Positions 1 through 8,278 of a stretch of 64,000 bases of DNA are shown in pieces. The position numbers were made by a program, and so were the translations under genes. The stretch covers positions 54,449-118,448 of the forward strand of contig JAUIHI010000022.1 in NCBI GenBank assembly GCA_030432295.1. The letters run 5' to 3'. Below the pieces are notes generated by a model. The model was given only the letters and a program-made list of their open reading frames with translations. It was not told where the DNA came from and made no database searches. The stretch comes from Anaerolineae bacterium. GTDB taxonomy: Bacteria; Chloroflexota; Anaerolineae; Caldilineales; Caldilineaceae. Numbering within the stretch: the first letter of the stretch is position 1; every line of letters starts with the position of its first letter.

Positions 1-362
1 TCCACCAGCCAAATTCGGCCAAACTTGCGCGGGTCTCGATAGTGCAGCCGCTCGCCGCTGTCCAGCGCCAGGAGCAGATGGGTGTGTTTGTCCGGCTTCA
101 CAGAGGCAGGCTGCACCCGCACCTCACCGGTCATCCGCAGATGGACAATCAGCGTTTCGCCACTGTCCAGCCCAAAGAGCATATACTTGCCCCGCCGGGC
201 AAAGCTATCGAAGCGACGTCCCCGGATCAGTTCCAAAAAGAGAACAGAATCGGGCGTGGCGATGATGCGCGGCCAATGAACTTCGCCCCCAATGACCCGT
301 TTGCCGATCAATTGGGGGCGAAGTTCCCGTACATAAGTTTCAACTTCAGGCAGTTCTGGCAC
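1..362 (-). CDS. mutM: Formamidopyrimidine-DNA glycosylase, N-terminal part (cut by window edge)
   Basis: Bifunctional DNA glycosylase/AP lyase that removes oxidised purines such as 8-oxoG. Reading leftward from a GTG at 362, the protein begins MPELPEVETYVREL, the family's signature. After Met removal, the N-terminal Pro is the catalytic nucleophile and the following Glu is conserved. The conserved Lys in RRGKYMLF, the strand LIVHLRMTGEV and the later YRDPRKFGR are all visible. About 120 residues of a usual ~275 are present; the rest lies beyond position 1. It starts 8 bases after the stop of the anti-sigma gene, so it is probably the last gene of that operon. The GTG start is chosen because the family requires Pro at position 2. 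Confidence 0.95.
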   Translation of the reverse strand, partial: MPELPEVETYVRELRPQLIGKRVIGGEVHWPRIIATPDSVLFLELIRGRRFDSFARRGKYMLFGLDSGETLIVHLRMTGEVRVQPASVKPDKHTHLLLALDSGERLHYRDPRKFGRIWLV

Positions 363-369
363 AGTCTAC

Positions 370-1683
370 TCAAGCCCTTCTTGTGTATAACCAGAGCGCG
401 CCCAGCAGCAGGGCCAGTCCGCCAACGGCCGCTTGCAGCCAGCCCCAGTAAGCCCAGGGCAGGCCAGAATCGGCTGGGACAGGCGCAGGTGCAGAATCCG
501 GCTCAACCGAAGCGGATGGTGCCTGCAATGCCTTCGCAACGGGTTCTTCGGATAGTTCGGCTGGCGCGGATTGAGCCGCCACCGCCGGGGAAGATTCCTC
601 TATTGCCGGGGCATCCGCTGCTGCATCCGCCGCGACATTGGCCGTGACCTCTGCGGGATCGTCTGCTGCGGCTTCCGCAGGCACTTCTGCCATAGACATT
701 TCCGCCGCAGATTCCTCTGGCACAGACTCGGCCATAGGCGCCTCGCCCATAGCCGCATCCATTGGCCGACGAATCTCGGCTTGCTCTGGGATGTCGCCGA
801 GGGCAGGTTCTTCACCGATAGGGGCCAGTGCCGCAGCCGGTGCAGCCTGGAACAGCGCCGGGCCGCTTTCTAAGCCGCCGCCTCTGGCCTCTGGCAACAT
901 TCTGGCAGACGGTGCGCCCTGGCCTTCCGGCCCGACCGCCATAGACGCCGACGCAGCGCCCGCGTCCATCTCTGCTGGGGCCGCTTCCATCGCCGCGGCT
1001 GAGACAGGCGGCGCTGACGCTTGGGCAGGTGCCATCTCCGCCATTGGTGCAGGCGCTGCTTTGGCCGCGGCGGGCGGAGCTTCTTCACTTTGTACATCAG
1101 CCTGTGCATCAGCGGATTCTGCATCCGCAGACGTGCTTGCTGGTTCTTTCAACACTAGAGCCATAGCCGGTTCGGGCTGACTGGCCGGTGATGCCGACAT
1201 CTCCGCCTGGCGTTGGGCCGTAGCTGGCAGCGAACTGCTGTACGAGGTAAGACCCGGCGATGTAACCATCACCACAACAAAAAGAACAGCGGCCACAGCC
1301 GTGGCGTTGCGCAGGAGCAGATTGCCCGAATTGAAGAAAGCGAGAAATTCGGTCCAGAAGCTTCGACGGGGTGAGGCCGCAGACTGGCGCTGTGTGCTGG
1401 CCGGTGCGGGGGCAGCCGTCGCTTGCACAGCCACTCTGGCCCGACGCTCGGCCAGTACATCGGCCACCTGATCTTCCCGCAGTGCAAAGGCGCGGGGCAG
1501 GGCAATCGGGGGCAGCGCCTGCACCAATTCCACCGTGCGGCGCAGGGTTTCCACCTCCCAGGCCAGGGCCGGGTCTGCGGAGATAGCCGCCTCGACGGTT
1601 GCTCGCTCTTGATGGGTGACAGCGCCGTCGATATAGGCCGACAGCAGCTCATCACTGATTGGGGTACGTTCAGAACGGTTCAT
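370..1683 (-). CDS. Putative membrane anti-sigma factor, Ala/Pro/Glu-rich
   Basis: A 437-residue protein directly downstream of an ECF sigma gene. Residues 1-85 form a charged cytosolic domain (ISDELLSAYIDGAVT...) of the kind that opens many anti-sigma factors, but without the HxxxCxxC zinc motif. A membrane segment follows at about 123-142. Then come some 260 residues of very low complexity (Ala, Pro, Glu, Met), and a second hydrophobic segment at about 411-432 ends in YTRRA. The role as cognate anti-sigma factor is inferred from gene order and topology. The long repetitive stretch is probably extracytoplasmic. The mutM start lies 8 bases downstream. Confidence 0.7.
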   Translation of the reverse strand: MNRSERTPISDELLSAYIDGAVTHQERATVEAAISADPALAWEVETLRRTVELVQALPPIALPRAFALREDQVADVLAERRARVAVQATAAPAPASTQRQSAASPRRSFWTEFLAFFNSGNLLLRNATAVAAVLFVVVMVTSPGLTSYSSSLPATAQRQAEMSASPASQPEPAMALVLKEPASTSADAESADAQADVQSEEAPPAAAKAAPAPMAEMAPAQASAPPVSAAAMEAAPAEMDAGAASASMAVGPEGQGAPSARMLPEARGGGLESGPALFQAAPAAALAPIGEEPALGDIPEQAEIRRPMDAAMGEAPMAESVPEESAAEMSMAEVPAEAAADDPAEVTANVAADAAADAPAIEESSPAVAAQSAPAELSEEPVAKALQAPSASVEPDSAPAPVPADSGLPWAYWGWLQAAVGGLALLLGALWLYTRRA

Positions 1684-1747
1684 AAGGTCATCTACTGGGT
1701 TTCACCGTTGCCCCCGCGGGGCTGGCAGGTGAGAATCCCGAATGGGT

Positions 1748-2338
1748 TTACTCAGTTTCAGGACGAAAGGGAGCGGGCAAAAGTTCCGAGTATTCGGACA
1801 AATACTCCCGCAGCCGCCCCCGTGCCCGGCTGATGCGGGATTTGACAGTGCCCATTGCCACGCCGGTCATCTCGGCGATCTCTTCGTAGGCATAGCCGTG
1901 GACATCGCACAGCACAATCACTGTGCGCTGCTCGTCGGGCAGAGATTGGATGGCCGCTTCGATCAGTTCAGCCAGTTCCTGCCGCTCCAAATGTTCGCTG
2001 GGAGAATCTCCCGGATCGATCAGTTGGGCCGCGTATTCTTCCCCAACGGGCAGATCGTCCAGGCTGTCCGTGCGCCGCCGCTTCTGGGCGCGCAGCATAT
2101 CGTAGCAGGTATTGGTGACAATCCGCATCAGCCAGCTTTTGAAGCTGCCCCCGCGAAAGCTATCCAATGCCCGGTACGCTTTGATAAAACTATCCTGCAC
2201 GGCGTCGGCTGACGACTCAGTGTTGTTCAACAGTCGGTAGGCAACACTATAGGCCAGATTCTGGTATTCCAGAATGAGGTGGTTGAAGGCATTCAGATCG
2301 CCGTTGAGCGATTGTTCGATCAGCAGGTCCTGATCCAT
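1748..2338 (-). CDS. RNA polymerase sigma factor, ECF (sigma-70) family
   Basis: About 196 residues. Region 2 is clear (ILEYQNLAYSVAYRLL, DAVQDSFIKAYRALDSFRGG, FKSWLMRIVTNTCYDMLR), and so is region 4 (SLPDEQRTVIVLCDVHGYAYEEIAEMTG, then TVKSRISRARGRLREYL). It would recruit RNA polymerase to a stress or envelope regulon. The start is placed at the Met opening MDQDLLIEQS, which fits the family length; an upstream in-frame Met at 2380 would add 14 unlikely residues. The anti-sigma gene follows 64 bases downstream on the same strand, a typical sigma/anti-sigma pair. Confidence 0.93.
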   Translation of the reverse strand: MDQDLLIEQSLNGDLNAFNHLILEYQNLAYSVAYRLLNNTESSADAVQDSFIKAYRALDSFRGGSFKSWLMRIVTNTCYDMLRAQKRRRTDSLDDLPVGEEYAAQLIDPGDSPSEHLERQELAELIEAAIQSLPDEQRTVIVLCDVHGYAYEEIAEMTGVAMGTVKSRISRARGRLREYLSEYSELLPAPFRPETE

Positions 2339-2392
2339 CGCGATTAAAAAGATTTCCTGAGAGTATGGATAACAACACAAAGACGGACGTTG

Positions 2393-2440
2393 ATTTAGGC
2401 TGAAACCAGCGATCTACGCTGATTCTATCAGAGTCACTCA
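2393..2440. repeat. Degenerate copy of the ACGCTGATT/ATCAGCG repeat family
   Basis: Intergenic stretch with GATCTACGCTGATTCTATCA, matching the motif in the copies near 14.4, 35.3 and 47.0 kb. It lies upstream of the ECF sigma gene and looks like a decayed remnant. Confidence 0.4.
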
Positions 2441-2481
2441 CGCTTTCCAGCGACACCAGCATCCTATTTGCCGCGCCAGAT

Positions 2482-2511
2482 TTGACGATTTCGGCTATCA
2501 CAACGTATACT
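2482..2511 (+). promoter_or_regulatory. Sigma-70-type promoter of tRNA-Leu
   Basis: TTGACG at 2482-2487 and TATACT at 2506-2511 are separated by 18 bases. The tRNA begins 11 bases after the -10 box, consistent with a very short leader. Confidence 0.75.
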
Positions 2512-2521
2512 GCTCTGCGAA

Positions 2522-2603
2522 GCCGAAGTGGCGGAATTGGCAGACGCGCACGACTCAAACTCGTGTGGGGCGACCCGTGTGGGTTCAAGTCCCACCTTCG
2601 GCA
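2522..2603 (+). tRNA. tRNA-Leu (anticodon CAA)
   Basis: The acceptor stem GCCGAAG (2522-2528) pairs with CTTCGGC (2596-2602), with discriminator A at 2603. The anticodon stem CACGA/TCGTG encloses the loop CTCAAAC, giving anticodon CAA (reads UUG). A long variable arm (type II tRNA) and the T-arm GGGTTCAAGTCCC are present, as expected for leucine. The 3' CCA is not encoded. About 82 nt. Confidence 0.97.
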
Positions 2604-2612
2604 CTCAGTTTT

Positions 2613-2652
2613 CAACAACGGTCTGCTATAATCTTATGGCAGGCCGTTGTTG
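2613..2652 (+). other. Hairpin after tRNA-Leu with an extended -10 box in its loop
   Basis: CAACAACGGTCTGC (2613-2626) is nearly complementary to GCAGGCCGTTGTTG (2639-2652). The junction and loop contain TGCTATAAT (2624-2632), an extended -10 element. It could end the tRNA transcript, or form a promoter for the lipoprotein gene at 2877. There is no clear T-run. Confidence 0.45.
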
Positions 2653-2665
2653 TCTCTGATAGTAC

Positions 2666-2710
2666 GAAGTTCGACCTTTTTGAAATATCGAATTTGAAAT
2701 GTCGAGTTTC
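2666..2710. repeat. GAAGTTCGAC palindrome family, diverged copy
   Basis: GAAGTTCGAC at the left and GTCGAGTTTC at the right flank an AT-rich core with a nested GAAATATCGAATTTGAAA. The same arm sequences recur at 9020, 31228 and 55117. Confidence 0.5.
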
Positions 2711-2876
2711 TACTGTTCGTAGCTGATTTGTTCGTAGCTGATTGATTATAGCAAAGAGTTGGACTGCGGGAAAAAGCAGATGTGGGCTATGCAGCCCTGC
2801 GCCAGCAACAGCTTTGCTATCCAAGTGTTTTTTCTGTCCGCCTCCGGGTGATGGCAGACTTGTGACTGAAAGATAT

Positions 2877-4247
2877 ATGAACGATATAAACCAGCCGGTG
2901 GACCTTTCGTCTATTCGTACGCAAAGCGATTCCCTGAAAGTGTCCCGAAAAGCACCGACGAGCAGCCCTCCCCTCTTTGCTCGCCTTTCTCCTATTCTCA
3001 TCCTAGCAGCCCTTCTCCTGTTTCTGGCCGGATGCGGTCCGTCCGATTCCGGCGCCAGCAATATGGATTTGAGCGCGGCGACACATCGCATCGCTCAAGA
3101 TTTTCAGGCCAATGGCGATCTGACCGCGGCCAGATCCGCGCTGGGTGAGTTGGACGTACCCAACGCCAATCAACTGCTGATCCTGACAGCCGAGACCGCC
3201 ATCAGCGCGGGCGATATTGGCAATGCGGATGCCCTGGCCCGCCTTTCTCTGGCGCTGGGTCTGATATCCGGCAGCATCGAACGCCACGCCGAGTCCAGAG
3301 GGCTGATCGCTGCACAAAGCCAACCAGCCAGCCAAACCACCGGCGCTGAACAGCCCGCAGCCGAGCCTATAGCAACAGCCGTGGTAGCAGCCGCGGAGAT
3401 AGCCGAAAATCCGACAGCGACACCGGAGGCCGCTACGGCCACGCCCGTTCCCGAAGTACCTACCGCCACACCGGAGCCGCCCACAGCCACGCCTGTGACC
3501 GACCCGGAAGTGCGCACGGAATCCGCCATGAATGTGCGGGGCGGGCCGGGCACAAATTACGCAGTTGTGGGCGCGCTGAATGCAGGGGACGTGGCCCGCA
3601 TCACCGGCAAAAATGACGCGGGAGACTGGTGGCAGATCAGCTTCGCCGGTGGCGCGGTAGGGTGGGTCTATGGCCCGCTCGTCACCACCAGCGGCGAGAC
3701 CAGTGGTATAGCTGTCGCCGCTGCCCCGCCCCCACCGCCGACAGCCATACCACCGACGGCCGCGCCTGTCGAGCCGACCAGCACCCCAGCACCGGCCCCA
3801 TCCGGGGTGGATTTCCGGCTGATCGAAAGGCGGATTTGGGGCGTAGAGGAGAACGGCGGTCGGATGGTCGGTGATTCTGTCAACTGCGGTGACAAGCAGG
3901 AACTCCAGGTGATTGTGCTGGATGCTGGCGGCAATCGGTTGAATGGAGTGACTGTGCGGGGTGTCTACCGCAACGAATTCCATGTGACTGGGGAAAAAGG
4001 CCCAGGCATTGCCCAATACGACGTAAATGTGGATGGGGACGATATTGTGGTTGCCAGAGACGTAGATGGCCGGGATGTCAGCAGTGATCTGGCGAAAGGA
4101 CTGACCGCCAAGACCTACAACATTTCCCACGCTGATCTAATACAGGGTGGATTCTGCCGGGATGCAGCCAGTTGTGATTCGTTTATTGCGACCAATGGCT
4201 GTTTCGGTCACTTTAGCTGGACAGTGACTTTCCAACGCACATATTGA
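2877..4247 (+). CDS. SH3-domain lipoprotein with a C-terminal domain shared with its neighbour
   Basis: About 456 residues. A hydrophobic signal with the lipobox LFLAGC (Cys53) predicts attachment to the outer face of the membrane. Residues ~120-205 are a Pro/Thr/Ala linker. Residues ~210-271 are a bacterial SH3 domain (MNVRGGPGTNYAVVGAL, WWQISF, GWVYGPLV), typical of cell-wall association. After a second linker, residues ~311-456 form a domain starting FRLIERRIW with VIVLDAGGNRLNG and ending FQRTY. The protein encoded at 4401 ends in a related domain. The chosen ATG follows GACTGAAAG; an in-frame start at 2742 would add 45 improbable residues. Function unknown; an envelope sensor or binding role is inferred. 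Confidence 0.8.
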   Translation: MNDINQPVDLSSIRTQSDSLKVSRKAPTSSPPLFARLSPILILAALLLFLAGCGPSDSGASNMDLSAATHRIAQDFQANGDLTAARSALGELDVPNANQLLILTAETAISAGDIGNADALARLSLALGLISGSIERHAESRGLIAAQSQPASQTTGAEQPAAEPIATAVVAAAEIAENPTATPEAATATPVPEVPTATPEPPTATPVTDPEVRTESAMNVRGGPGTNYAVVGALNAGDVARITGKNDAGDWWQISFAGGAVGWVYGPLVTTSGETSGIAVAAAPPPPPTAIPPTAAPVEPTSTPAPAPSGVDFRLIERRIWGVEENGGRMVGDSVNCGDKQELQVIVLDAGGNRLNGVTVRGVYRNEFHVTGEKGPGIAQYDVNVDGDDIVVARDVDGRDVSSDLAKGLTAKTYNISHADLIQGGFCRDAASCDSFIATNGCFGHFSWTVTFQRTY

Positions 4248-4302
4248 CGCTTTTTCGCTGACAGGTGGAGAAACGTCTGTCTTTTGTCGGGAAATCGGTA
4301 GA

Positions 4303-4329
4303 TTGAAAGTAGGAAAGTTGGCGTATAAT
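4303..4329 (+). promoter_or_regulatory. Candidate promoter for the four-CNB gene
   Basis: A consensus TATAAT at 4324-4329 is preceded by TTGAAA at 4303-4308 with a short 15-base spacer. The coding start is 72 bases downstream. The -10 context GGCGTATAATAG is the same as that upstream of rpsU at 29251. Confidence 0.5.
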
Positions 4330-4400
4330 AGGCGGGTTATCCGGCTGCTGTTCTCCAACGGCCTGCTGAATCTGAAACCGCTCGACCCAAAGGAGATCAG

Positions 4401-7049
4401 GTGAAGATCGATTTTATTAGGAACGTGCCCCTATTTTCTGACTTACCAGAGGAGCATCTGGCCCAGCTTGTGGGGGCCATGCGCCAGGAAAGCCGAACCA
4501 AAGGCACAGTTGTTTACAGCGCGGGCCAGCCCAGCGAGTCCCTGCTGATCATCCAGAGCGGTTTTGTGCGTCTGCTGGGCGAGAATGGGATTGCCCTGGC
4601 AACCCTGGGACCGGGCAGCCTGCTGGGCGAAGCCGAGTTTCTGCGCGGGGTGGACCACACAATGAGCGCTGTGGCCGCGGGTGATGTGGAACTGATGAGC
4701 CTGCGCGACGACGCCCTGCGCGGGCTGTTGAAGCAGAAGCCCCAGATCGGCATCGCCCTCAGCCGCAACTTTGGCGAACATCTGGTCCAGATGGAAGATT
4801 ATCTGGTGGCCCGGCTGGCCGACACCAACATTATGGGGGATATGCCCCGTAATGTGCTACGTGCCTTGGCCCGCTCGCTTCAGCCCCAGTCTGTAGCTGC
4901 CGGTTCTTATCTCTTCCGCTCCGGCGAGCCGCCTGTGGGCCTGCTGCTGATGGAGGATGGCAACCTGGAGATTCGCCCGGATCAGCCCGGCGCGGAGGCA
5001 CAGCGGGTGCAGACCGGGGAAGTCTTCGGTGTCTTGCCCCTTTTGACCAACAAAAATTACACCGAAAGCGCATCGGCCAGCCAGCCGTCGCTGGTCTGGG
5101 TACTCCCTGTGGCCGAGTTCCATCACATCGGCAGCCACTTTCCCGCACTGCGCCGGGCATTGGGCCGCCGGGTGCGCAGTCGCCTCAGCCAGAGTGACCA
5201 GACCCAGGCTGTCATCCGCCTGGCCCAGACCCCTATCTTTGCCCAGATGGCCCCGGAGAATCTCCAGGCCATTGCCCAGCGGCTGGTGCTTCATCACGTG
5301 CCCGCGGGCGAGCCGATCTATCGGGCCGGCGAGCCGGGGGATGCCCTCTATCTGGTGGATGCAGGCGAAGCCGAACTTACATCCCAGAACCCCCAGGGCA
5401 TTGTGGAGGAACTGGACAGGATTGGCACAGGCGGCTTCTTTGGCGAAGTGAGTTTGCTCACCGGCAAGAACCGAACCGACGACGCATCGGCCACCCGCAA
5501 CACCAATCTGTGGGTGCTTTACAAAGCCGATCTGGACGAATTGGTCGGGCTGTACCCAGCCATCGGCACTACCCTCAATCAGGTCGTGGCCTCCCGGCTC
5601 TCTTCCCGGGAAGGTTCTGTAGACGAAAGCCACTATCGCCGCTTCCCTCTCCTGGCCAATCTGAGCGCCCACGATCTCAAAACTGTGGTCAACAGTCTGC
5701 ACCCGACCCGTTTCCAGGCGGGCGAGCAGATTTTTCGGGCTGGTACGCCGGGGGATATGCTCTATCTGGTGGAGCGGGGCCACGTGCGTATGCAGCCCCT
5801 TTCTGGCAGCAATAGTTGGGTGTTGGGCGACGGCAGTATCCTGGGCGAGAAGTCGGTGCTCACCAATCAGCTTCAGGGCCAGAGCGCCTATGCCGAAACC
5901 GAAGTTGATCTGTTGACGATTGGCCGGGAAGAGTTGGAAGCGCTGATGATGCGTATGCCCACACTCTCCATGAGCCTCAGCCGCCTGCTCAGTCAGGCCG
6001 CGGTGGAGCCGGGTTCGGCCCCTTTCTATGCCGAAAATGCCCAGCCTCAGGCTGACGGGCAGCAGATGGCCTACGCCCAGGCTCCCACCCTTTCGTCCCA
6101 GCGGCGACGGGCCGCGGCCAATCGCTCGGAAAGCAACGAGCCTCGTCAGCGTTTCCCTGGGATTGGCGTCTGGTTTACCAATCTGAGTATGGGTGCAAAG
6201 TTGCGTCTGGCCCTGCTGGTGCTGATTTTGATCTATCTCTTTGGCGTGGCCGCACCGGCCGCGTTGGGCCGTCTGCTCAGCAGCGCAGAGACAGCCGAGG
6301 GCGAGGCCGCGGCTATTTCGGCCAGCGTCACTGGTGCAGTGGCCCTGCGCGAAAGTGAAGGCGCGCTGGTTTCGCTGCAAAGCACAGAAGGCAACGACCA
6401 ACTGATTGCTTTGGCTGCGGAAGGTGTAATGCCTACGGCAACCTATACACCTTTCCCCACCAATACACCGATTCCGACTGAAACGCCGACTATCACCCCT
6501 ACGCCGTCGCCCACACCATTGCCCACGGCCACACCGGTTCCGCCCACACCTGTGCCTGTCTTTGTGCAGCAGGTCCAGGCGGCGCCGCAACCGGAGCCAG
6601 AAGTCCAGGCTGCGTCTGCGCCCGCTGCGCCGTCCCGGGCCTGGGATGGCCGTCTGAGCCAGTTGGGGATGAATGTGGCTGACGCCAGTGCCGCGCCGGG
6701 TCAGCCCTATTGGCGGCTGATTGAGGCCAAATGGGAAAACGAGCAGGAAGCGGGCGGCAGACACCACATCTTCATTGAGGTGCTCGATGAAGGCGGCAAC
6801 CGCATTGTGGGTGCGCCGGTCACAATCTTCTGGAGCGGCGGCAGCGAGTCTGGCGCAACCGAGGACAAAAATCCGCCGGACTACGCCTACAACTACCCGA
6901 TGTATATGGCGGGGAATTCCTATGGGGCCAAAATTGAAGGACTGCCCAGTGATGTGATGCAGGGGATGGGACTGGGCACGCCAGACCTGCCCTTCCACAC
7001 GATTCATACGAATGTGAAGCTGATTTTCCAGCGCACTGTGGCTCCGTAG
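4401..7049 (+). CDS. Membrane protein with four cyclic-nucleotide-binding domains and an outer C-terminal domain
   Basis: 882 residues from a GTG preceded by AAGGAG. Four cAMP/cGMP-binding-type beta-roll domains are arranged in tandem at about residues 5-120, 145-255, 275-400 and 415-530. Each has the family turn (PSESLLIIQSG, PPVGLLLMEDG, PGDALYLVDAG, PGDMLYLVERG) and an FGE/LGE-like phosphate-cassette position (LLGEAEF, VFGVLPL, FFGEVSL, ILGEKSV). The second lacks the Glu. A single membrane helix at ~601-623 is followed by a Thr-Pro linker (~677-720) and a C-terminal domain (~769-882) starting YWRLIEAKW with VLDEGGNR and ending FQRTVAP. No output domain of a known type is present. Inferred topology: cytosolic ligand-binding part, extracytoplasmic C-terminus. 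The upstream lipoprotein carries a related C-terminal domain. Confidence 0.85.
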   Translation: MKIDFIRNVPLFSDLPEEHLAQLVGAMRQESRTKGTVVYSAGQPSESLLIIQSGFVRLLGENGIALATLGPGSLLGEAEFLRGVDHTMSAVAAGDVELMSLRDDALRGLLKQKPQIGIALSRNFGEHLVQMEDYLVARLADTNIMGDMPRNVLRALARSLQPQSVAAGSYLFRSGEPPVGLLLMEDGNLEIRPDQPGAEAQRVQTGEVFGVLPLLTNKNYTESASASQPSLVWVLPVAEFHHIGSHFPALRRALGRRVRSRLSQSDQTQAVIRLAQTPIFAQMAPENLQAIAQRLVLHHVPAGEPIYRAGEPGDALYLVDAGEAELTSQNPQGIVEELDRIGTGGFFGEVSLLTGKNRTDDASATRNTNLWVLYKADLDELVGLYPAIGTTLNQVVASRLSSREGSVDESHYRRFPLLANLSAHDLKTVVNSLHPTRFQAGEQIFRAGTPGDMLYLVERGHVRMQPLSGSNSWVLGDGSILGEKSVLTNQLQGQSAYAETEVDLLTIGREELEALMMRMPTLSMSLSRLLSQAAVEPGSAPFYAENAQPQADGQQMAYAQAPTLSSQRRRAAANRSESNEPRQRFPGIGVWFTNLSMGAKLRLALLVLILIYLFGVAAPAALGRLLSSAETAEGEAAAISASVTGAVALRESEGALVSLQSTEGNDQLIALAAEGVMPTATYTPFPTNTPIPTETPTITPTPSPTPLPTATPVPPTPVPVFVQQVQAAPQPEPEVQAASAPAAPSRAWDGRLSQLGMNVADASAAPGQPYWRLIEAKWENEQEAGGRHHIFIEVLDEGGNRIVGAPVTIFWSGGSESGATEDKNPPDYAYNYPMYMAGNSYGAKIEGLPSDVMQGMGLGTPDLPFHTIHTNVKLIFQRTVAP

Positions 7050-7081
7050 AGTTCGGCTCCGTAGAGTTCAAAATGTTCCAA

Positions 7082-7125
7082 TCAAAAAAGCGCCCGGACC
7101 AGTAACGGTCCGGGCGCTTTTTGAT
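7082..7125. terminator. Bidirectional rho-independent terminator
   Basis: Strong stem of about 19 bp (GCGCCCGGACC paired with GGTCCGGGCGC, flanked by A-run and T-run) with the 6-base loop AGTAAC. It lies between the convergent genes ending at 7049 and 7133 and has T-tracts in both directions. Confidence 0.92.
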
Positions 7126-7132
7126 TGGGAAA

Positions 7133-8185
7133 CTATTGCAGCAGTCCCCGCGCTGCCACGGGCCAGACGACTTCCACAACGCCGTTGCGATAGCCGACGA
7201 TTTCATTGAAGAGATTGTTGGCGACGCAGCAGTGGTTGACCATCAGTGTCACCCGCTCGCCGATCTCAGGTTTTTTCGCACTGGCCGAGAAATCGACCCA
7301 GCCGTGTTCTTCGTTGAGTTTCTCGATCTGGGCGTCGGGATATTCCAGAATCAGTCCATAACCGGTTGCCCCCCTCGCCCCGTCCGACGAGAGTGCCTTG
7401 CTGCCCGCGTCCAACACAGCCCGATCCTCGGTGGGACGGCTGACAACTGTGGCAATGACGTGAAAGGCCACCTCCTCCTGGCTCATCACCCCCACATTGA
7501 CCATCGACCGATCGCCGTAGACGTATGTGCCGGCCCGGTGCTCGGTGACTTCTTTGTTGGCGTGGGCCTGCCACAACCCCGGCGAACCGCCCGCGCTGAC
7601 TGTCTCCACAGGGATGCCATCCCCGGCCAGCAGACGCCGGGTTTCGGCCACAAAGCCGTCGGTCTGCTCGTTGGAGGGGTAGGTCATCAGCCCGCCAAAA
7701 TGGAGGTGGGAGGAACGGGCGATGATCCGGGCCAGCTCGGCGGCCTCAGCCGGTGTCTGCACGCCACAGCGTCCCAGGCCTGTGTCAAACTCGACCAGCA
7801 CAGGCAGCGTCAGCCCGGCAGCTTTGGCCGCTTCGGCATAGCCCCGCACAGTAAACGCAGAGTCGCCGGTGACGCTCATCTTCACCCGGCGGGCCAGGTG
7901 CATCAGTCGCTCCAGTTTGGCCTCGCCCAGAAGATTGTAGGGCAGAAAGATGTCTTTGATGCCGGAACGGGCCATCACTTCGGCCTCGCCCAGTTTCTGG
8001 CAGGTGATGCCCACCGCGCCCGCATCCACCTGCATGTGGGCAATTTCGGGGATTTTGTGGGTTTTGATGTGGGGGCGGTTGGCGATTTTATGCTCGTCCA
8101 GATAATTCTGGAGGCGGGTAATGTTGGCAGACATTTTGTCCAGATCGACAACTGCCGCAGGGCTTTCGAGCTGATCAATGTGCAT
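7133..8185 (-). CDS. D-threonine aldolase / D-serine dehydratase family PLP enzyme
   Basis: About 350 residues of the alanine-racemase-fold type III PLP family. The N-terminal barrel begins LESPAAVVDLDKMSANI, and RPHIKTHK carries the PLP-binding Lys (about K41). LVEFDTGLGRCGV and TVSAGGSPG (phosphate-binding) follow. Near the C-terminus VNHCCVANNL keeps the His-x-Cys metal ligands of this family. It would cleave a D-beta-hydroxy amino acid or deaminate D-serine; the exact substrate cannot be read. The start is set at the Met in MHIDQLES, preceded by GGAGAAG. A caspase-like gene lies upstream on the same strand, separated by a palindromic repeat. Confidence 0.88.
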   Translation of the reverse strand: MHIDQLESPAAVVDLDKMSANITRLQNYLDEHKIANRPHIKTHKIPEIAHMQVDAGAVGITCQKLGEAEVMARSGIKDIFLPYNLLGEAKLERLMHLARRVKMSVTGDSAFTVRGYAEAAKAAGLTLPVLVEFDTGLGRCGVQTPAEAAELARIIARSSHLHFGGLMTYPSNEQTDGFVAETRRLLAGDGIPVETVSAGGSPGLWQAHANKEVTEHRAGTYVYGDRSMVNVGVMSQEEVAFHVIATVVSRPTEDRAVLDAGSKALSSDGARGATGYGLILEYPDAQIEKLNEEHGWVDFSASAKKPEIGERVTLMVNHCCVANNLFNEIVGYRNGVVEVVWPVAARGLLQ

Positions 8186-8213
8186 GGGTTCTTCTCCAAG
8201 ATTGTTGAAAGAG

Positions 8214-8271
8214 GTAGGGGCGCTGCTTGCTGCGCCCACAATGTGTCGGGCGCAGCAAGCAGCGCCCCTAC
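8214..8271. repeat. Perfect inverted repeat (24-bp arms)
   Basis: GTAGGGGCGCTGCTTGCTGC plus CCC (8214-8237) is perfectly complementary to 8248-8271, with a 10-base loop. It is an intergenic palindromic element between two minus-strand genes. It lacks a T-run, so a mobile REP/MITE-like unit is more likely than a simple terminator. Confidence 0.85.
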
Positions 8272-8278
8272 AAGACTG

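Noticed and set aside
2247..2618. Minus-strand open frame of 123 aa over the tRNA region
   Set aside because: It reads through tRNA-Leu in reverse (the familiar [12 protein letters not shown] false translation) and overlaps the ECF sigma gene start.
4857..7007. 716-aa minus-strand frame
   Set aside because: Opposite strand of the four-CNB gene, whose product has clear domains and a ribosome-binding site; the reverse product has none.
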